A stretch of 50,152 nucleotides of DNA from Hyphomicrobiales bacterium (GCA_900471485.1 UCEU01000042.1:1-50152), one strand, 5' to 3'. Shown: positions 1-14,102, counted from the first letter of the stretch. Notes: generated from the letters alone by a model not told the origin. Program-made: numbers and translations.

Positions 1-1698
<1,698 letters not shown>

Positions 1699-1720
1699 AC
1701 GGAATTAGACCAAGGGGTTC

Positions 1721-4141
1721 ATGGGCAAGAAACCGGCAAGAGAGCTGAGGGCAGACAATAGCGGCCGCGCCGGCAAGGACGCGACGCGCGGCTATGTGCC
1801 CCTGCCCGGCGTTGCCGATGAGATGGTCGATCGCGACGGCGCCATCCGCCCCGTCTGGCAGCGCTTCATGGCGCATCTCGCCGCCATGCCGGAAAAGGAC
1901 CTGGGTGAACGCTTCGCCCGCGCCGATCGCTACCTGCGCGATGCCGGCGTCTTCTATCGCGCCTATGGCAGCACCAGCGGCAGCGGCGAGCGCTCCTGGC
2001 CGCTCTCGCACGTCCCCGTCCTGATCGACGAGCGCGAATGGGAGGAGCTGTCCGCTGGCCTCGTGCAGCGCGCCGACCTGCTGGAAGCGATCGTCGCCGA
2101 TATCTATGGCGACAACCGGCTGGTCGAGGAGGGCATTCTGCCGCCCGCGCTGATCGCCGCCAATCCGGAATTCCAGCGCCCGCTTGTCGGCGTCACCCCG
2201 GCCGGCGGTCACTACCTGCATTTCTGCGCCTTCGAGATCGGCCGCGGCCCTGATGGCAACTGGTGGGTCCTGGCCGACCGCACCCAGGCACCCTCCGGTG
2301 CCGGCTTCGCGCTGGAAAACCGTGTGGCGACCACCCGCGCCTTCTCCGATATCTACGCCGAGACCCCGGTGCACCGCCTCGCCTCCTTCTTCGGTGCCTT
2401 CCGCGACGCGCTGCAGGGCATGAAGCACAGCGGCGACGACCGCATCGCCGTTCTGACGCCAGGTCCCGCCAACGAAACCTATTACGAACACGCTTATATC
2501 GCCCGCTATCTCGGCTTCATGCTGCTGGAGGGCGAGGATCTGGCCGTGGTCAACGGCAAGGTCATGGTGCGCACCGTGGCCGGGCTGAAACCGATCAGCG
2601 TGCTCTGGCGCCGCCTCGATTCCGCCTATGCCGATCCGCTGGAGCTGAACCAGAGCTCGCATATCGGCACACCCGGCCTTGTCGACGCGCTGCGCGCCGA
2701 AAACGTCACCATCGTCAACGCATTGGGCAGCGGCATTCTCGAGACCCGCGCGCTGCTCGCCTTCATGCCGACCATCTCCCGCAAGCTCTTTGGCGAGGAC
2801 CTGAAGCTGCCCTCGATCGCCACCTGGTGGTGCGGCCAGAAGGGCGAGCGCGAGCATGTCGCGGCAAATATCGAGAAGATGGTGATCGGCCCCGCCTATT
2901 CCCGCGCCCCCTTCTTCGACGACAACGGCGAATCCGTGCTCGGTTCGGCGCTGCGGGCCACCGCCCGCGATTCCATCGGCGATTGGCTGAACACCGACGG
3001 CCAGAAGCTGGTCGGCCAGGAAACGGTGACGCTATCCACCACGCCGGCCTGGGTGAACGGCAAGCTGACGCCGCGGCCGATGTCGCTGCGCGTCTTTGCC
3101 GCCCGCACGAAAAACGGCTGGCAGATCATGCCCGGCGGCTTTGCCCGCATCGGCGCCGGCGACGATGTAGCGGCGATCGCCATGCAATCGGGTGGCGCGG
3201 CCGCCGACGTCTGGATCGTTTCCGAAAAGCCGGTGGAGCGCCACACGCTGCTGCCCGCCGAAAGCACCTTCACCCGCAACATGCCGGGCAGCCTTCCGAG
3301 CCGCGCCGCCGACAACCTCTTCTGGCTCGGCCGCTATATCGAGCGCGCCGAAGGGGCGCTGCGCATCCTGCGCGCCTGGCACGCCCGCTTCGCCGAGGCC
3401 GCCGATCCGAGCCAGCCGCTGCTGGCCGATGTCAGCGCCCATCTCGCCGCCGTCGATATCGACACTGAGGACGCGGTGCCCGACACGCTGCTGCGCAACA
3501 TCGACAGCGCCGTCTATTCGGCAAGCAACATCCGCGACCGCTTCTCGCCCGATGGCTGGCTGGCGCTGACCGATCTCGCCAAGACCGCCCGCCGCTTCCA
3601 CGCCACCGTATCGCCGGGCGACGACGCCAGCCATGCGATGACCATTCTCTTGCGCAAGCTCGCGGGCTTCGCCGGCCTCGTGCATGAAAACATGTACCGC
3701 TTCACCGGCTGGCGCTTCCTGTCGCTCGGCCGCCATATCGAGCGCGGCCTGCACATGACGCGCCTGCTCGGCCACATGTCCGGCCCCAAGGCGCCCGATG
3801 GCGCTCTCGACATGCTGCTCGAGATCGGCGACAGCGTCATGACCCATCGCCGCCGCTACAACGTCAACACCGCGCCGCTGACGGTGACCGACCTTCTGGC
3901 GCTCGATCCGCTCAACCCGCGCTCGATCCTGTTCCAGATGAACGAGATCCACCGCGAGGTCGAGCAACTGCCGAACGCGCTCGTCAACGGCCAGATGTCG
4001 CCCTTCTACCGCGAGGCCATGCGGCTGCATTCCGGCCTTGCCGTGATGACGCCGGAAACCATGACCGACGAGGTCTACCGCCGGCTGGAACGCGAGCTGG
4101 AACAACTGTCCGATCTGCTCGCGCAGACCTATCTCGGGTGA
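1721..4141 (+). CDS. Circularly permuted ATP-grasp protein fused to alpha-E domain
   Basis: This 806-residue protein has two parts. Residues about 70-480 match the circularly permuted type 2 ATP-grasp family (GPANETYYEH near residue 248, then VLWRRLDSAYADPLEL near 293). From about residue 520 (SRAADNLFWLGRYIERAE) to the end it matches the helical alpha-E (DUF403) domain. In many bacteria these are two adjacent genes; here they form one polypeptide. ATP-grasp enzymes activate a carboxylate with ATP and join it to an amine or similar nucleophile; what this family ligates has not been established. The stop overlaps the start of the transglutaminase gene in a GTGA arrangement, so the two are probably translationally coupled. 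Confidence is high for the family and low for a precise reaction. Confidence 0.9.
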   Translation: MGKKPARELRADNSGRAGKDATRGYVPLPGVADEMVDRDGAIRPVWQRFMAHLAAMPEKDLGERFARADRYLRDAGVFYRAYGSTSGSGERSWPLSHVPVLIDEREWEELSAGLVQRADLLEAIVADIYGDNRLVEEGILPPALIAANPEFQRPLVGVTPAGGHYLHFCAFEIGRGPDGNWWVLADRTQAPSGAGFALENRVATTRAFSDIYAETPVHRLASFFGAFRDALQGMKHSGDDRIAVLTPGPANETYYEHAYIARYLGFMLLEGEDLAVVNGKVMVRTVAGLKPISVLWRRLDSAYADPLELNQSSHIGTPGLVDALRAENVTIVNALGSGILETRALLAFMPTISRKLFGEDLKLPSIATWWCGQKGEREHVAANIEKMVIGPAYSRAPFFDDNGESVLGSALRATARDSIGDWLNTDGQKLVGQETVTLSTTPAWVNGKLTPRPMSLRVFAARTKNGWQIMPGGFARIGAGDDVAAIAMQSGGAAADVWIVSEKPVERHTLLPAESTFTRNMPGSLPSRAADNLFWLGRYIERAEGALRILRAWHARFAEAADPSQPLLADVSAHLAAVDIDTEDAVPDTLLRNIDSAVYSASNIRDRFSPDGWLALTDLAKTARRFHATVSPGDDASHAMTILLRKLAGFAGLVHENMYRFTGWRFLSLGRHIERGLHMTRLLGHMSGPKAPDGALDMLLEIGDSVMTHRRRYNVNTAPLTVTDLLALDPLNPRSILFQMNEIHREVEQLPNALVNGQMSPFYREAMRLHSGLAVMTPETMTDEVYRRLERELEQLSDLLAQTYLG

Positions 4142-5025
4142 TCCACGTGCTCTACGACCTCAATATGCACATGGGCTACATCTACGACATCCCGGCCTCG
4201 GGCGCGCGCCACATCATGCGCCTGATGCCGCTGTCGCTGCCCAACCGGCAGCGCCTGGTCGCGGGCTCCATCAGCATCTCGCCGACGCCGGACGAACAGT
4301 CGCATTTCGTCGATTTCTTCGAGCACCCCGCCACCTCCTTCATGGTGCGCGCGCCGCACGAGAAGCTCGACATCCGCATGCAGGCCCGCGTGCAGGTCGA
4401 AAGCCATTCGATCGTCGCCGACTTCTCCCCAGTTCTGGCGCAGCTTCCAGACGAGATCGCCGCCGTCTGGTCGCTGAAGCCGCAATCGCCGCACCACTTC
4501 CTCGGCAACAGCCCGCGGCTTTTCGAAACGCCTGTCATTTCGGAATACGCCCGCGACTGCGTGCTGCCGCAGCTCACCGTCCTGCAGATCGCCAACGCGC
4601 TCTGCGCCCGCATCCACAAGGACTTCACCTATGACGGCGAGGCGACGACGGTCGATACCACGCCGGCGGAAGCCTTCCGGCTGAAGCGAGGCGTCTGCCA
4701 GGATTTCGCGCATGTGATGATTCTGGCGCTGCGCAGCCTCGGCATTCCCGCCGGCTACGTCTCGGGCTTCCTGCGCACCATTCCGCCGCCGGGCAAGGAA
4801 CGGCTGGAAGGCGCCGATGCCATGCATGCCTGGGTCCGCGTCTGGTGCGGCGAGATGAGCGGCTGGGTCGAGCTCGACCCGACCAACAACATTCCCGCAG
4901 GCACCGACCATATCGTCGTCGCCTATGGCCGCGACTACGACGACGTCGCCCCTGTTATCGGCGTGCTGAAGAGCTACGGTAGCCAGAAGACCGTCCAGGC
5001 CGTGGATGTCATTCCGCTGAAATAA
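4138..5025 (+). CDS. Transglutaminase-like (papain-fold) family protein
   Basis: This 295-residue protein has an N-terminal beta-rich transglutaminase_N-type region and a catalytic core. The probable triad is visible: Cys187 in RGVCQDFAHVM, His230 in DAMHAWVRVW and Asp247 in ELDPTNN. Such proteins cleave or rearrange amide bonds, and many bacterial members act as peptidases rather than cross-linkers. The GTG start at 4138 overlaps the previous stop by four bases and gives the tightest coupling. In-frame ATG codons at 4165 and 4171 are alternatives but have no better ribosome binding site. No signal peptide is seen, so it is probably cytoplasmic. Its position after DUF2126 and ATP-grasp/alpha-E genes suggests it processes, or acts in opposition to, whatever those ligases make. 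Confidence 0.9.
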   Translation: MIHVLYDLNMHMGYIYDIPASGARHIMRLMPLSLPNRQRLVAGSISISPTPDEQSHFVDFFEHPATSFMVRAPHEKLDIRMQARVQVESHSIVADFSPVLAQLPDEIAAVWSLKPQSPHHFLGNSPRLFETPVISEYARDCVLPQLTVLQIANALCARIHKDFTYDGEATTVDTTPAEAFRLKRGVCQDFAHVMILALRSLGIPAGYVSGFLRTIPPPGKERLEGADAMHAWVRVWCGEMSGWVELDPTNNIPAGTDHIVVAYGRDYDDVAPVIGVLKSYGSQKTVQAVDVIPLK

Positions 5026-5194
5026 GGCAGCCCCTTGGTTGCGCGGATACGAAATATGCAGCCAATTCGCGTATTACGAGACAAATCCGCTCGGAAAAGC
5101 AACATCTCGCTCAAATTTTAAAGAACCGGTAAAGCCGAGCTCAATACTCGTGGCGCATGAATATCGTCAGTATTGGGGCACTAACACGGTGAAC

Positions 5195-6427
5195 ATGATG
5201 AGCACCTTTCATTGGCTGAAGTCGAGTGTAGCTCGGCTGCGAAAGAATACTGACGGCAATTTCGGAATGATGACCGCGATCGTTCTGCCGGTTCTCATCG
5301 GCAGCGCCGGCGTCGCAATCGACTACTCCAACATGGTGCTGCAGCAGCGCCAGCTTCAGGAAGCGTCGGATTCCGCGGCACTCGCTGCCGCGACCGCGCT
5401 GAAGAACGGCAAGGTCACCACCGATGCTCAGGCGCAGGCCTTGGCGAAGGACTTCGTCGCAGGTCAGATGGCCAACTTCGTCGGAAGCGCCGATGCGACG
5501 GCTCTGAAGAACAGCACGACTGTCGATATCACCACCACGACCACCGCAACCAGCAAGAGCTACAAGGTCAAGGTCAACGCCACCTATAACATGAGCCTGA
5601 CGCCGTTCATGAAGGTGTTCGGCCAGAATACGGTCGCGATCGCAAGCAACAGCCTGTCCACGAGCGGCATCAGCGAGGAACGCAGCGCTGTCTCGATGAC
5701 GCTTGTGCTCGACCAGTCCGGTTCGATGCTTGCCGATACCTCCACGCTGGATACGACCAAGACGAAATGCGTCAGGTACGACGAATCGGGCACCCAGATC
5801 AAAGAAACGAGCGGCCGGACGACGATCACTGAGTTCAGCCCGTGCTACATCAAGAAGATCGACGCGCTGAAGACAGCCGCCAACCTGCTGCTGGACGAAC
5901 TGGACAAGGCTGATCCTTCCAAGCCGGCCAAGTACAGCCGCACCAATGCGATCGGATGGAACAATATCGTTCGCAACTCCAGCGCTTTTGATTGGGGCAC
6001 CAGCAAGACGCGTACGCTGGTCGGCCAGTTGGCCGGCGGCAACGGCACGGAATCTTACGCCCCGATGAAGCAGGCCCATACCGGCCTGCTCGACAGCCCG
6101 GCGACGTCCGAAGCCAGGATCCAGGCGGCGGCAGGCAATACCAAGCTCACGAAGTACATCGTCTTCATGACCGACGGTAACAACAACGCCACGAGCTCCG
6201 ACACCAATACGCTCAACGAGTGCACGACGGCGAAGGATACCGATAACATCAAGATCTATTCGGTCGCCTTCATGGCTCCGGCCGGCGGCCGTGGTCAGAC
6301 TCTGCTGAAGAGTTGCGCAAGCGGTGCGAGCTACTATTTCCAGGCAGAGAGCATGACAGATCTGGTCTCCGCCTTCCAGAAGATTGGACAGGACGCGGCC
6401 AAGGACAAGACCCTGCTCACTCAATAA
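5195..6427 (+). CDS. TadG-like pilus-associated protein with VWA domain
   Basis: From the ATG at 5195 the product is about 410 residues; an ATG at 5198 and a GTG at 5189 are close alternatives. An open frame reaches back to a TTG at 5039, but the intervening residues do not resemble the family. The N terminus has the TadE/TadG pattern: a charged segment ending in DGNFGMMTAIVLPVLIGSAG, which forms one membrane helix, followed by SDSAALAAATAL. A von Willebrand A domain follows, with the MIDAS motif DQSGS at about residue 173 and VFMTDGNNN later. Proteins of this type belong to Flp/Tad pilus systems or are orphan surface proteins. No other tad gene lies in the window, so its partners are elsewhere or it acts alone. 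Codon use is a little less GC-rich than in its neighbours. Confidence 0.85.
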   Translation: MMSTFHWLKSSVARLRKNTDGNFGMMTAIVLPVLIGSAGVAIDYSNMVLQQRQLQEASDSAALAAATALKNGKVTTDAQAQALAKDFVAGQMANFVGSADATALKNSTTVDITTTTTATSKSYKVKVNATYNMSLTPFMKVFGQNTVAIASNSLSTSGISEERSAVSMTLVLDQSGSMLADTSTLDTTKTKCVRYDESGTQIKETSGRTTITEFSPCYIKKIDALKTAANLLLDELDKADPSKPAKYSRTNAIGWNNIVRNSSAFDWGTSKTRTLVGQLAGGNGTESYAPMKQAHTGLLDSPATSEARIQAAAGNTKLTKYIVFMTDGNNNATSSDTNTLNECTTAKDTDNIKIYSVAFMAPAGGRGQTLLKSCASGASYYFQAESMTDLVSAFQKIGQDAAKDKTLLTQ

Positions 6428-6449
6428 GCCGCAACATGAGCAACAAATA

Positions 6450-6483
6450 AAAAGCCGCTCCGGAACAAACCGGAGCGGCTTTT
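6450..6483 (+). terminator. Rho-independent terminator after the TadG-like gene
   Basis: A perfect 14-bp stem (arm AAAAGCCGCTCCGG, loop AACAAA) ends in four T residues and sits 22 bases after the stop codon. The flanking A and T runs mean it could also work weakly in the other direction. It separates the TadG-like gene from the glycogen operon. Confidence 0.92.
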
Positions 6484-6592
6484 CGTTTGCGTTCAATCCG
6501 GCGTATCAAATGTGGAAAACCGATTGAAATCAAGTCCTTTCCGCCATCGCGAAGGCCGCATCGTCAAAATTTTCGTTTGCGTAAATCGCTTG

Positions 6593-6620
6593 TTGCAAGT
6601 GCGTAGTAACGGTGCATAAA
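6593..6620 (+). promoter_or_regulatory. Candidate glgP operon promoter
   Basis: TTGCAA at 6593-6598 and CATAAA at 6615-6620 are separated by 16 bases and lie about 80 bases before the glgP start, in the relatively AT-rich 217-base gap that follows the terminator. The match to a sigma-70-type promoter is only fair. A promoter is needed in this gap because the terminator isolates the operon; the exact boxes are a guess. Confidence 0.3.
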
Positions 6621-6700
6621 CTGCATCTTTAGTGCGTTAGCAAATCGATTAAATCACGCGTAACATACTGAAAACCAATCAGAACTGGCGAGGACTGACG

Positions 6701-9159
6701 ATGACAACCGTTTCGAAGCCGACCATCCCCTCCCCCGCCCCGCGAAGCTCCAAGCCGGAAATCCTCGCAGAAGAGATCATCGAGCGCCTGACCTACCGCA
6801 TCGGCAAGGATGCCAAGGTCGCAAAGCCCCACGACTGGCTCACCGCCACCATCCTCGTCATCCGCGACCGCATCATCGACAAGTGGATGGAGAGCACCCG
6901 CAAGGTCTATGCGACCGGCGACAAGCGCGTCTATTATCTATCGCTCGAATTCCTCATCGGCCGCCTGATGCGCGATGCCGTCTCGAACCTCGGCCTGATG
7001 GAAGAGGTTCGCGATGCGCTCGCTTCGCTCGGTGTCGATGTCTCCGTCATCGCCGGCCTCGAACCCGATGCCGCCCTCGGCAATGGCGGCCTCGGCCGTC
7101 TCGCCGCCTGCTTCATGGAGAGCATGGCGACCGTCGATGTCCCCGCCTATGGCTACGGCATCCGCTACGTCCACGGCCTCTTCCGCCAGCAGCTGGCCGA
7201 TGGCTGGCAGGTGGAGCTGCCGGAAAGCTGGCTCGCCCATGGCAACCCGTGGGAATTCGAGCGCCGCGAAAGCGCCTATGAAATCGGCTTCGGCGGCACC
7301 GTCGATGTCGTCAACAACGCCGAGGGCGAGCCGCGCTACGTCTGGAAGCCGGCCGAGCGCGTCATCGCCGCCGCCTTCGACACGCCTGTTGTCGGCTGGC
7401 GCGGCAAGCGCGTCAACACGCTGCGCCTCTGGTCGGCCCAGCCGATCGACCCGATCCTGCTCGACGCCTTCAACGCCGGCGACCATATCGGCGCGCTGCG
7501 CGAGAGCAACAAGGCCGAAAGCCTGACCCGCGTTCTCTACCCGGCCGACGCGACGCCTGCCGGCCAGGAATTGCGCCTGCGCCAGGAGTTCTTCTTCTCG
7601 TCGGCCTCGCTGCAGGACATCCTGCGCCGCCACCTGCAGCAGTATGATGACTTCACCTCGCTGCCCGACAAGGTGGCGATCCAGCTAAACGACACCCATC
7701 CTGCCGTTTCCGTCGCCGAACTGATCCGCCTGCTATGCGACGTTCACGGACTGGAGTTCGACCAGGCCTGGGACATCACCCGCGGCACCATCTCCTACAC
7801 CAACCACACGCTTCTGCCGGAAGCGCTGGAAAGCTGGCCGATCCCGCTCTTCGAGCGCCTGCTGCCGCGCCACATGCAGATCATCTACGCGATCAACGCC
7901 AAGGTGCTGCTGGAAGCGCGCAAGACCAAGAACTTCTCCGACACGGAAATCCGCTCGATCTCGCTGATCGAGGAAAGCGGCGAGCGCCGCGTGCGCATGG
8001 GCAACCTCGCCTTCGTCGGCTCGCATTCGATCAACGGCGTCTCGGCGCTGCACACCGACCTGATGAAGATCACCGTCTTCGCCGACCTGCACAAGCTCTA
8101 CCCCGACCGCATCAACAACAAGACCAACGGCATCACCCCGCGCCGCTGGCTGCAGCAGTGCAACCCGGGCCTGACCTCGCTGATCCGCGAAACGATCGGC
8201 AACGATTTCCTCGATGACGCCGAGAAGCTGCGACCGCTGGAGAAGTTCGCCACCGATAGCGCCTTCCAGGAGAAGTTCGCGGCCGTCAAGCGCGCCAACA
8301 AGGTGGCGCTCGCCAACCTGGTTGCATCACGCATGGGCGTGAAGCTCGACCCGTCGGCGATGTTCGACATCCAGATCAAGCGCATCCACGAATACAAGCG
8401 CCAGCTCCTGAACATCGTCGAGGCTGTCGCCCTCTACGACCAGATCCGCTCGCACCCCGAGCTCGACTGGGTACCGCGTGTAAAGCTCTTCGCCGGCAAG
8501 GCGGCGCCGAGCTATCACAACGCCAAGCTGATCATCAAGCTGATCAACGACGTCGCCCGCACCATCAACAACGACCCGGCCGTGCGCGGCCTGCTCAAGG
8601 TCGTCTTCGTGCCGAACTACAACGTCACGCTGGCCGAGGTCATGGTACCCGCCGCCGATCTCTCCGAGCAGATCTCGACCGCCGGCATGGAAGCATCCGG
8701 CACCGGCAACATGAAGTTCGGCCTCAACGGCGCGCTCACCATCGGCACGCTTGACGGCGCCAATGTCGAAATGCGCGACAATGTCGGCGAGGACAACATC
8801 AAGATCTTCGGCCTGCGTGCCGACGAGGTCGCCGACCTGCGCGCCGAAGGCCACAATCCGCGCGCCGTCATCGAAGGCTCGCGCGAGCTTTCGCAAGCCC
8901 TTTCCGCCATCAGCTCCGGCGTATTCTCTCCCGACGACCGGAACCGATACACCGCCCTCATCGACGGCATCTATGCCCATGACTGGTTCATGGTCGCAGC
9001 CGATTTCGACGCCTACGCCCAGGCGCAGCGCGAGATCGACCAGCTGTGGACCGATAGCCCGGCCTGGCAGACGAAAGCGATCCTCAACACGGCGCGCATG
9101 GGTTGGTTCTCGTCCGACCGGACGATCCGGCAATATGCCAAGGAAATCTGGAGAGCGGG

Positions 9160-9163
<4 letters not shown>
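6701..9163 (+). CDS. glgP: Glycogen/starch/alpha-glucan phosphorylase
   Basis: GlgP removes glucose units from the non-reducing ends of glycogen as glucose-1-phosphate, using pyridoxal phosphate as cofactor. The 820-residue length is normal for the family. The typical phosphorylase blocks are present: YYLSLEFLIGR near residue 80, LGNGGLGRLAACFMES near 127, NGITPRRWL near 475 and the cofactor-binding segment EASGTGNMKFGLNGALTIG, in which Lys672 is the expected Schiff-base lysine. The ATG at 6701 is preceded by GAGGA. The gene opens the glycogen operon, and its stop codon overlaps the glgB start (ATGA), so the two are probably translated in a coupled way. The Agrobacterium operon has the same order. 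Confidence 0.98.
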
Positions 9164-11367
<2,204 letters not shown>

Positions 11368-11387
11368 AGACTGGTGGGAGGATAACA

Positions 11388-12650
11388 ATGGTAGAAAAAC
11401 GCATTCAGCCACTTGCCCGCGATGCAATGGCCTATGTTCTCGCCGGCGGCCGGGGAAGCCGCCTGAAGGAACTCACCGACCGCCGCGCCAAGCCCGCGGT
11501 CTATTTCGGCGGCAAGTCGCGCATCATCGATTTCGCGCTGTCCAACGCGCTGAACTCGGGCATCCGCCGCATCGGCGTCGCCACCCAATACAAGGCGCAC
11601 TCGCTGATCCGCCACATGCAGCGCGGCTGGAACTTCTTCCGCCCGGAGCGCAACGAGAGCTTCGACATTCTGCCGGCCTCCCAGCGCGTCTCCGAGACGC
11701 AGTGGTATGAAGGCACCGCCGACGCCGTCTACCAGAACATCGACATCATCCAGGATTACGGCGTCGAATACATGGTCATCCTCGCCGGCGACCACGTCTA
11801 CAAGATGGACTACGAATACATGCTGCAGCAGCATGTGGATTCGGGCGCGGACGTCACCATCGGCTGCCTCGAAGTGCCGCGCATGGAAGCCGTGGGCTTT
11901 GGCGTCGTGCATGTCGACGAGACCGACCGTATCATCGATTTCGTCGAAAAGCCCGCCGATCCGCCGGCCATCCCGGGCAAGCCGGACAGCGCTTTCGCCT
12001 CGATGGGCATTTACGTCTTCCGTACCCAGTTCCTGATCGAGGAACTGCGCCGCGACGCCGCCGATCCGACGTCGAGCCGCGACTTCGGAAAGGACATCAT
12101 TCCCTACATCGTCAAGAACGGAAAAGCGGTCGCCCACCGCTTCGCCAATTCCTGCGTCCGCTCCGATTTCGAGCACGAGCCCTACTGGCGCGACGTCGGA
12201 ACCATCGACGCCTACTGGCAGGCCAACATCGACCTGACGGCGATCGTTCCCGAACTCGACATCTACGACAAGTCCTGGCCGATCTGGACCTATGCGGAAA
12301 TCTCGCCGCCGGCGAAGTTCGTCCACGACGACGAGAACCGCCGCGGCTCAGCGACCTCCTCGGTCGTCGCCGGCGATTGCATCATTTCCGGTGCGACGCT
12401 CAACAACAGCCTGCTCTTCACCGGTGTGCGCGCCAACTCCTACTCGAAGCTCGAAGGCGCTGTCGTGCTTCCGAGCGTCAAGATCGGCCGCCACGCGCAG
12501 TTGAAGAACGTGGTGATCGACCACGGCGTCGTCATCCCGGAAGGGCTGGTCGTCGGCGAGGATCCCGTTCTCGATGCCAAGCGTTTCCGCCGCTCCGAAG
12601 GCGGCATCTGCCTCATCACGCAGCCGATGATCGACAAGCTGGATTTGTAA
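11388..12650 (+). CDS. glgC: Glucose-1-phosphate adenylyltransferase (ADP-glucose pyrophosphorylase)
   Basis: GlgC makes ADP-glucose from glucose-1-phosphate and ATP, the committed and allosterically controlled step of bacterial glycogen synthesis. The ATG at 11388 is preceded by a strong GGAGGAT, giving 420 residues; an upstream in-frame TTG at 11364 overlaps glgB and has no such site. The N terminus has the nucleotidyltransferase signature AYVLAGGRGSRLKELTDRRA followed by KPAVYFGGK, and the FVEKP motif near residue 186 belongs to the sugar-phosphate site. A C-terminal left-handed beta-helix region follows. Enzymes from this group (Agrobacterium) are known to be activated by fructose-6-phosphate and pyruvate. 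Three bases separate it from glgA. Confidence 0.98.
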   Translation: MVEKRIQPLARDAMAYVLAGGRGSRLKELTDRRAKPAVYFGGKSRIIDFALSNALNSGIRRIGVATQYKAHSLIRHMQRGWNFFRPERNESFDILPASQRVSETQWYEGTADAVYQNIDIIQDYGVEYMVILAGDHVYKMDYEYMLQQHVDSGADVTIGCLEVPRMEAVGFGVVHVDETDRIIDFVEKPADPPAIPGKPDSAFASMGIYVFRTQFLIEELRRDAADPTSSRDFGKDIIPYIVKNGKAVAHRFANSCVRSDFEHEPYWRDVGTIDAYWQANIDLTAIVPELDIYDKSWPIWTYAEISPPAKFVHDDENRRGSATSSVVAGDCIISGATLNNSLLFTGVRANSYSKLEGAVVLPSVKIGRHAQLKNVVIDHGVVIPEGLVVGEDPVLDAKRFRRSEGGICLITQPMIDKLDL

Positions 12651-12653
12651 ACG

Positions 12654-14096
12654 ATGAAAGTTCTTTCGGTCTCGTCCGAAGTCTTCCCATTGATAAAGAC
12701 AGGGGGCCTCGCCGACGTGGCGGGCGCCCTGCCCATCGCGCTCAAGCGGTTCGGCGTTGAAACGAAGACCCTTATGCCCGGCTATCCCGCCGTCATGAAG
12801 GTCATTCGCGATCCCGTCGTCAGGCTGCGGTTCGATGATCTCCTGGGAGAACCGGCGACGGTGCTGGAAGTGCACCACGAGGGTCTCGACATCCTCGTGC
12901 TCGACGCCCCCGGCTATTACGATCGCCCGGGCGGTCCTTATCTCGACCAGACCGGCAAGGACTATCCCGACAACTGGCGCCGCTTCGCCGCGCTCTCGCT
13001 TGCGGGCGCAGAGATCGCCGCCGGCCTGATGCCCGACTGGCGCCCCGATCTCGTCCATACGCATGACTGGCAGGCGGCGATGACCTCCGTCTACATGCGC
13101 TACAATCCGACCCCGGAAGTGCCGAGCGTGCTGACGGTCCACAATATCGCCTTCCAGGGCCAGTTCGGCGCCGAAATCCTGCCCGGCCTGCGCCTGCCGC
13201 CACACGCCTACTCGACCGAGAGCATCGAATATTACAACAACATCGGCTTCCTGAAGGGTGGCCTGAAGACCGCCCACGCGGTTACGACCGTCAGCCCCTC
13301 CTACGCCCAGGAAATCCTCGAGGCGGAGTTCGGCATGGGCCTCGAGGGCGTCATCGCCAGCCGTATCGATTCGCTGCACGGCATCGTCAACGGCATCGAT
13401 GCCGATATCTGGAACCCGGCGACCGATCCTGTCGTCCACACCCACTACACCGCGGCCTCGCTGAAGAACCGCGCCGAAAACCGCGCCTCGATCGCCGATT
13501 TCTTCGGCCTGCACCATGACAACGCGCCGATCCTCTGCATCATCAGCCGCCTGACCTGGCAGAAGGGCATGGACCTGATCGCCGCCTCCGCCGACGAGAT
13601 CGTCGAGATGGGCGCGAAGCTTGCAATCCTCGGTTCCGGCGACGCCGCGCTCGAGGGCTCGCTGCTCGCCGCCGCCGCCCGCCATCCCGGCCGCATCGGC
13701 GTATCGATCGGCTATAACGAGCCGATGTCCCACCTCATGCAGGCAGGCTGCGACGCCATCGTCATCCCCTCCCGTTTCGAGCCCTGCGGCCTGACGCAGC
13801 TCTACGGCCTGCGCTACGGCTGCATTCCGATCGTCGCCCGCACCGGCGGCCTGAACGATACCGTCATCGACGCCAACCACGCCGCCCTTGCGGCCAAGGT
13901 GGCAACCGGGATACAATTCTCGCCTGTAACCAAATCCGGCCTGTTGCACGCAATCCGCCGTGCGCTACATCTCTACACCGATCAAAAAGTCTGGACCCAA
14001 TTGCAAAAGCAGGGCATGAAATCGGATGTTTCGTGGGAGAAAAGCGCCGAGCGCTATGCTGCCCTCTATTCAAGCCTCGCCCCGAAAGGCAAGTGA
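12654..14096 (+). CDS. glgA: Glycogen synthase (ADP-glucose dependent, GT5)
   Basis: GlgA transfers glucose from ADP-glucose to the growing alpha-1,4-glucan. The 480-residue product is a GT-B fold enzyme of family GT5. The N terminus MKVLSVSSEVFPLIKTGGLA holds the KTGGLADV motif with Lys15, the residue that contacts ADP-glucose in the Agrobacterium and E. coli enzymes. The C-terminal half has SRFEPCGLTQLYGLRYG, containing the conserved catalytic-region glutamate, and ARTGGLNDTV. The start follows glgC by only three bases and the stop precedes pgm by six, consistent with one transcript. Confidence 0.98.
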   Translation: MKVLSVSSEVFPLIKTGGLADVAGALPIALKRFGVETKTLMPGYPAVMKVIRDPVVRLRFDDLLGEPATVLEVHHEGLDILVLDAPGYYDRPGGPYLDQTGKDYPDNWRRFAALSLAGAEIAAGLMPDWRPDLVHTHDWQAAMTSVYMRYNPTPEVPSVLTVHNIAFQGQFGAEILPGLRLPPHAYSTESIEYYNNIGFLKGGLKTAHAVTTVSPSYAQEILEAEFGMGLEGVIASRIDSLHGIVNGIDADIWNPATDPVVHTHYTAASLKNRAENRASIADFFGLHHDNAPILCIISRLTWQKGMDLIAASADEIVEMGAKLAILGSGDAALEGSLLAAAARHPGRIGVSIGYNEPMSHLMQAGCDAIVIPSRFEPCGLTQLYGLRYGCIPIVARTGGLNDTVIDANHAALAAKVATGIQFSPVTKSGLLHAIRRALHLYTDQKVWTQLQKQGMKSDVSWEKSAERYAALYSSLAPKGK

Positions 14097-14102
14097 CAGA
14101 AA

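Noticed and set aside
5039..5194. TTG-initiated N-terminal extension of the TadG-like protein
   Set aside because: The 52 extra residues do not resemble the family and there is no ribosome binding site at the TTG; the ATG at 5195/5198 gives the expected charged-then-hydrophobic N terminus.
12348..13949. A 533-codon minus-strand frame opposite glgC and glgA
   Set aside because: It spans two well-supported genes and its translation has the low-complexity shadow pattern; there is no ribosome binding site or family match.
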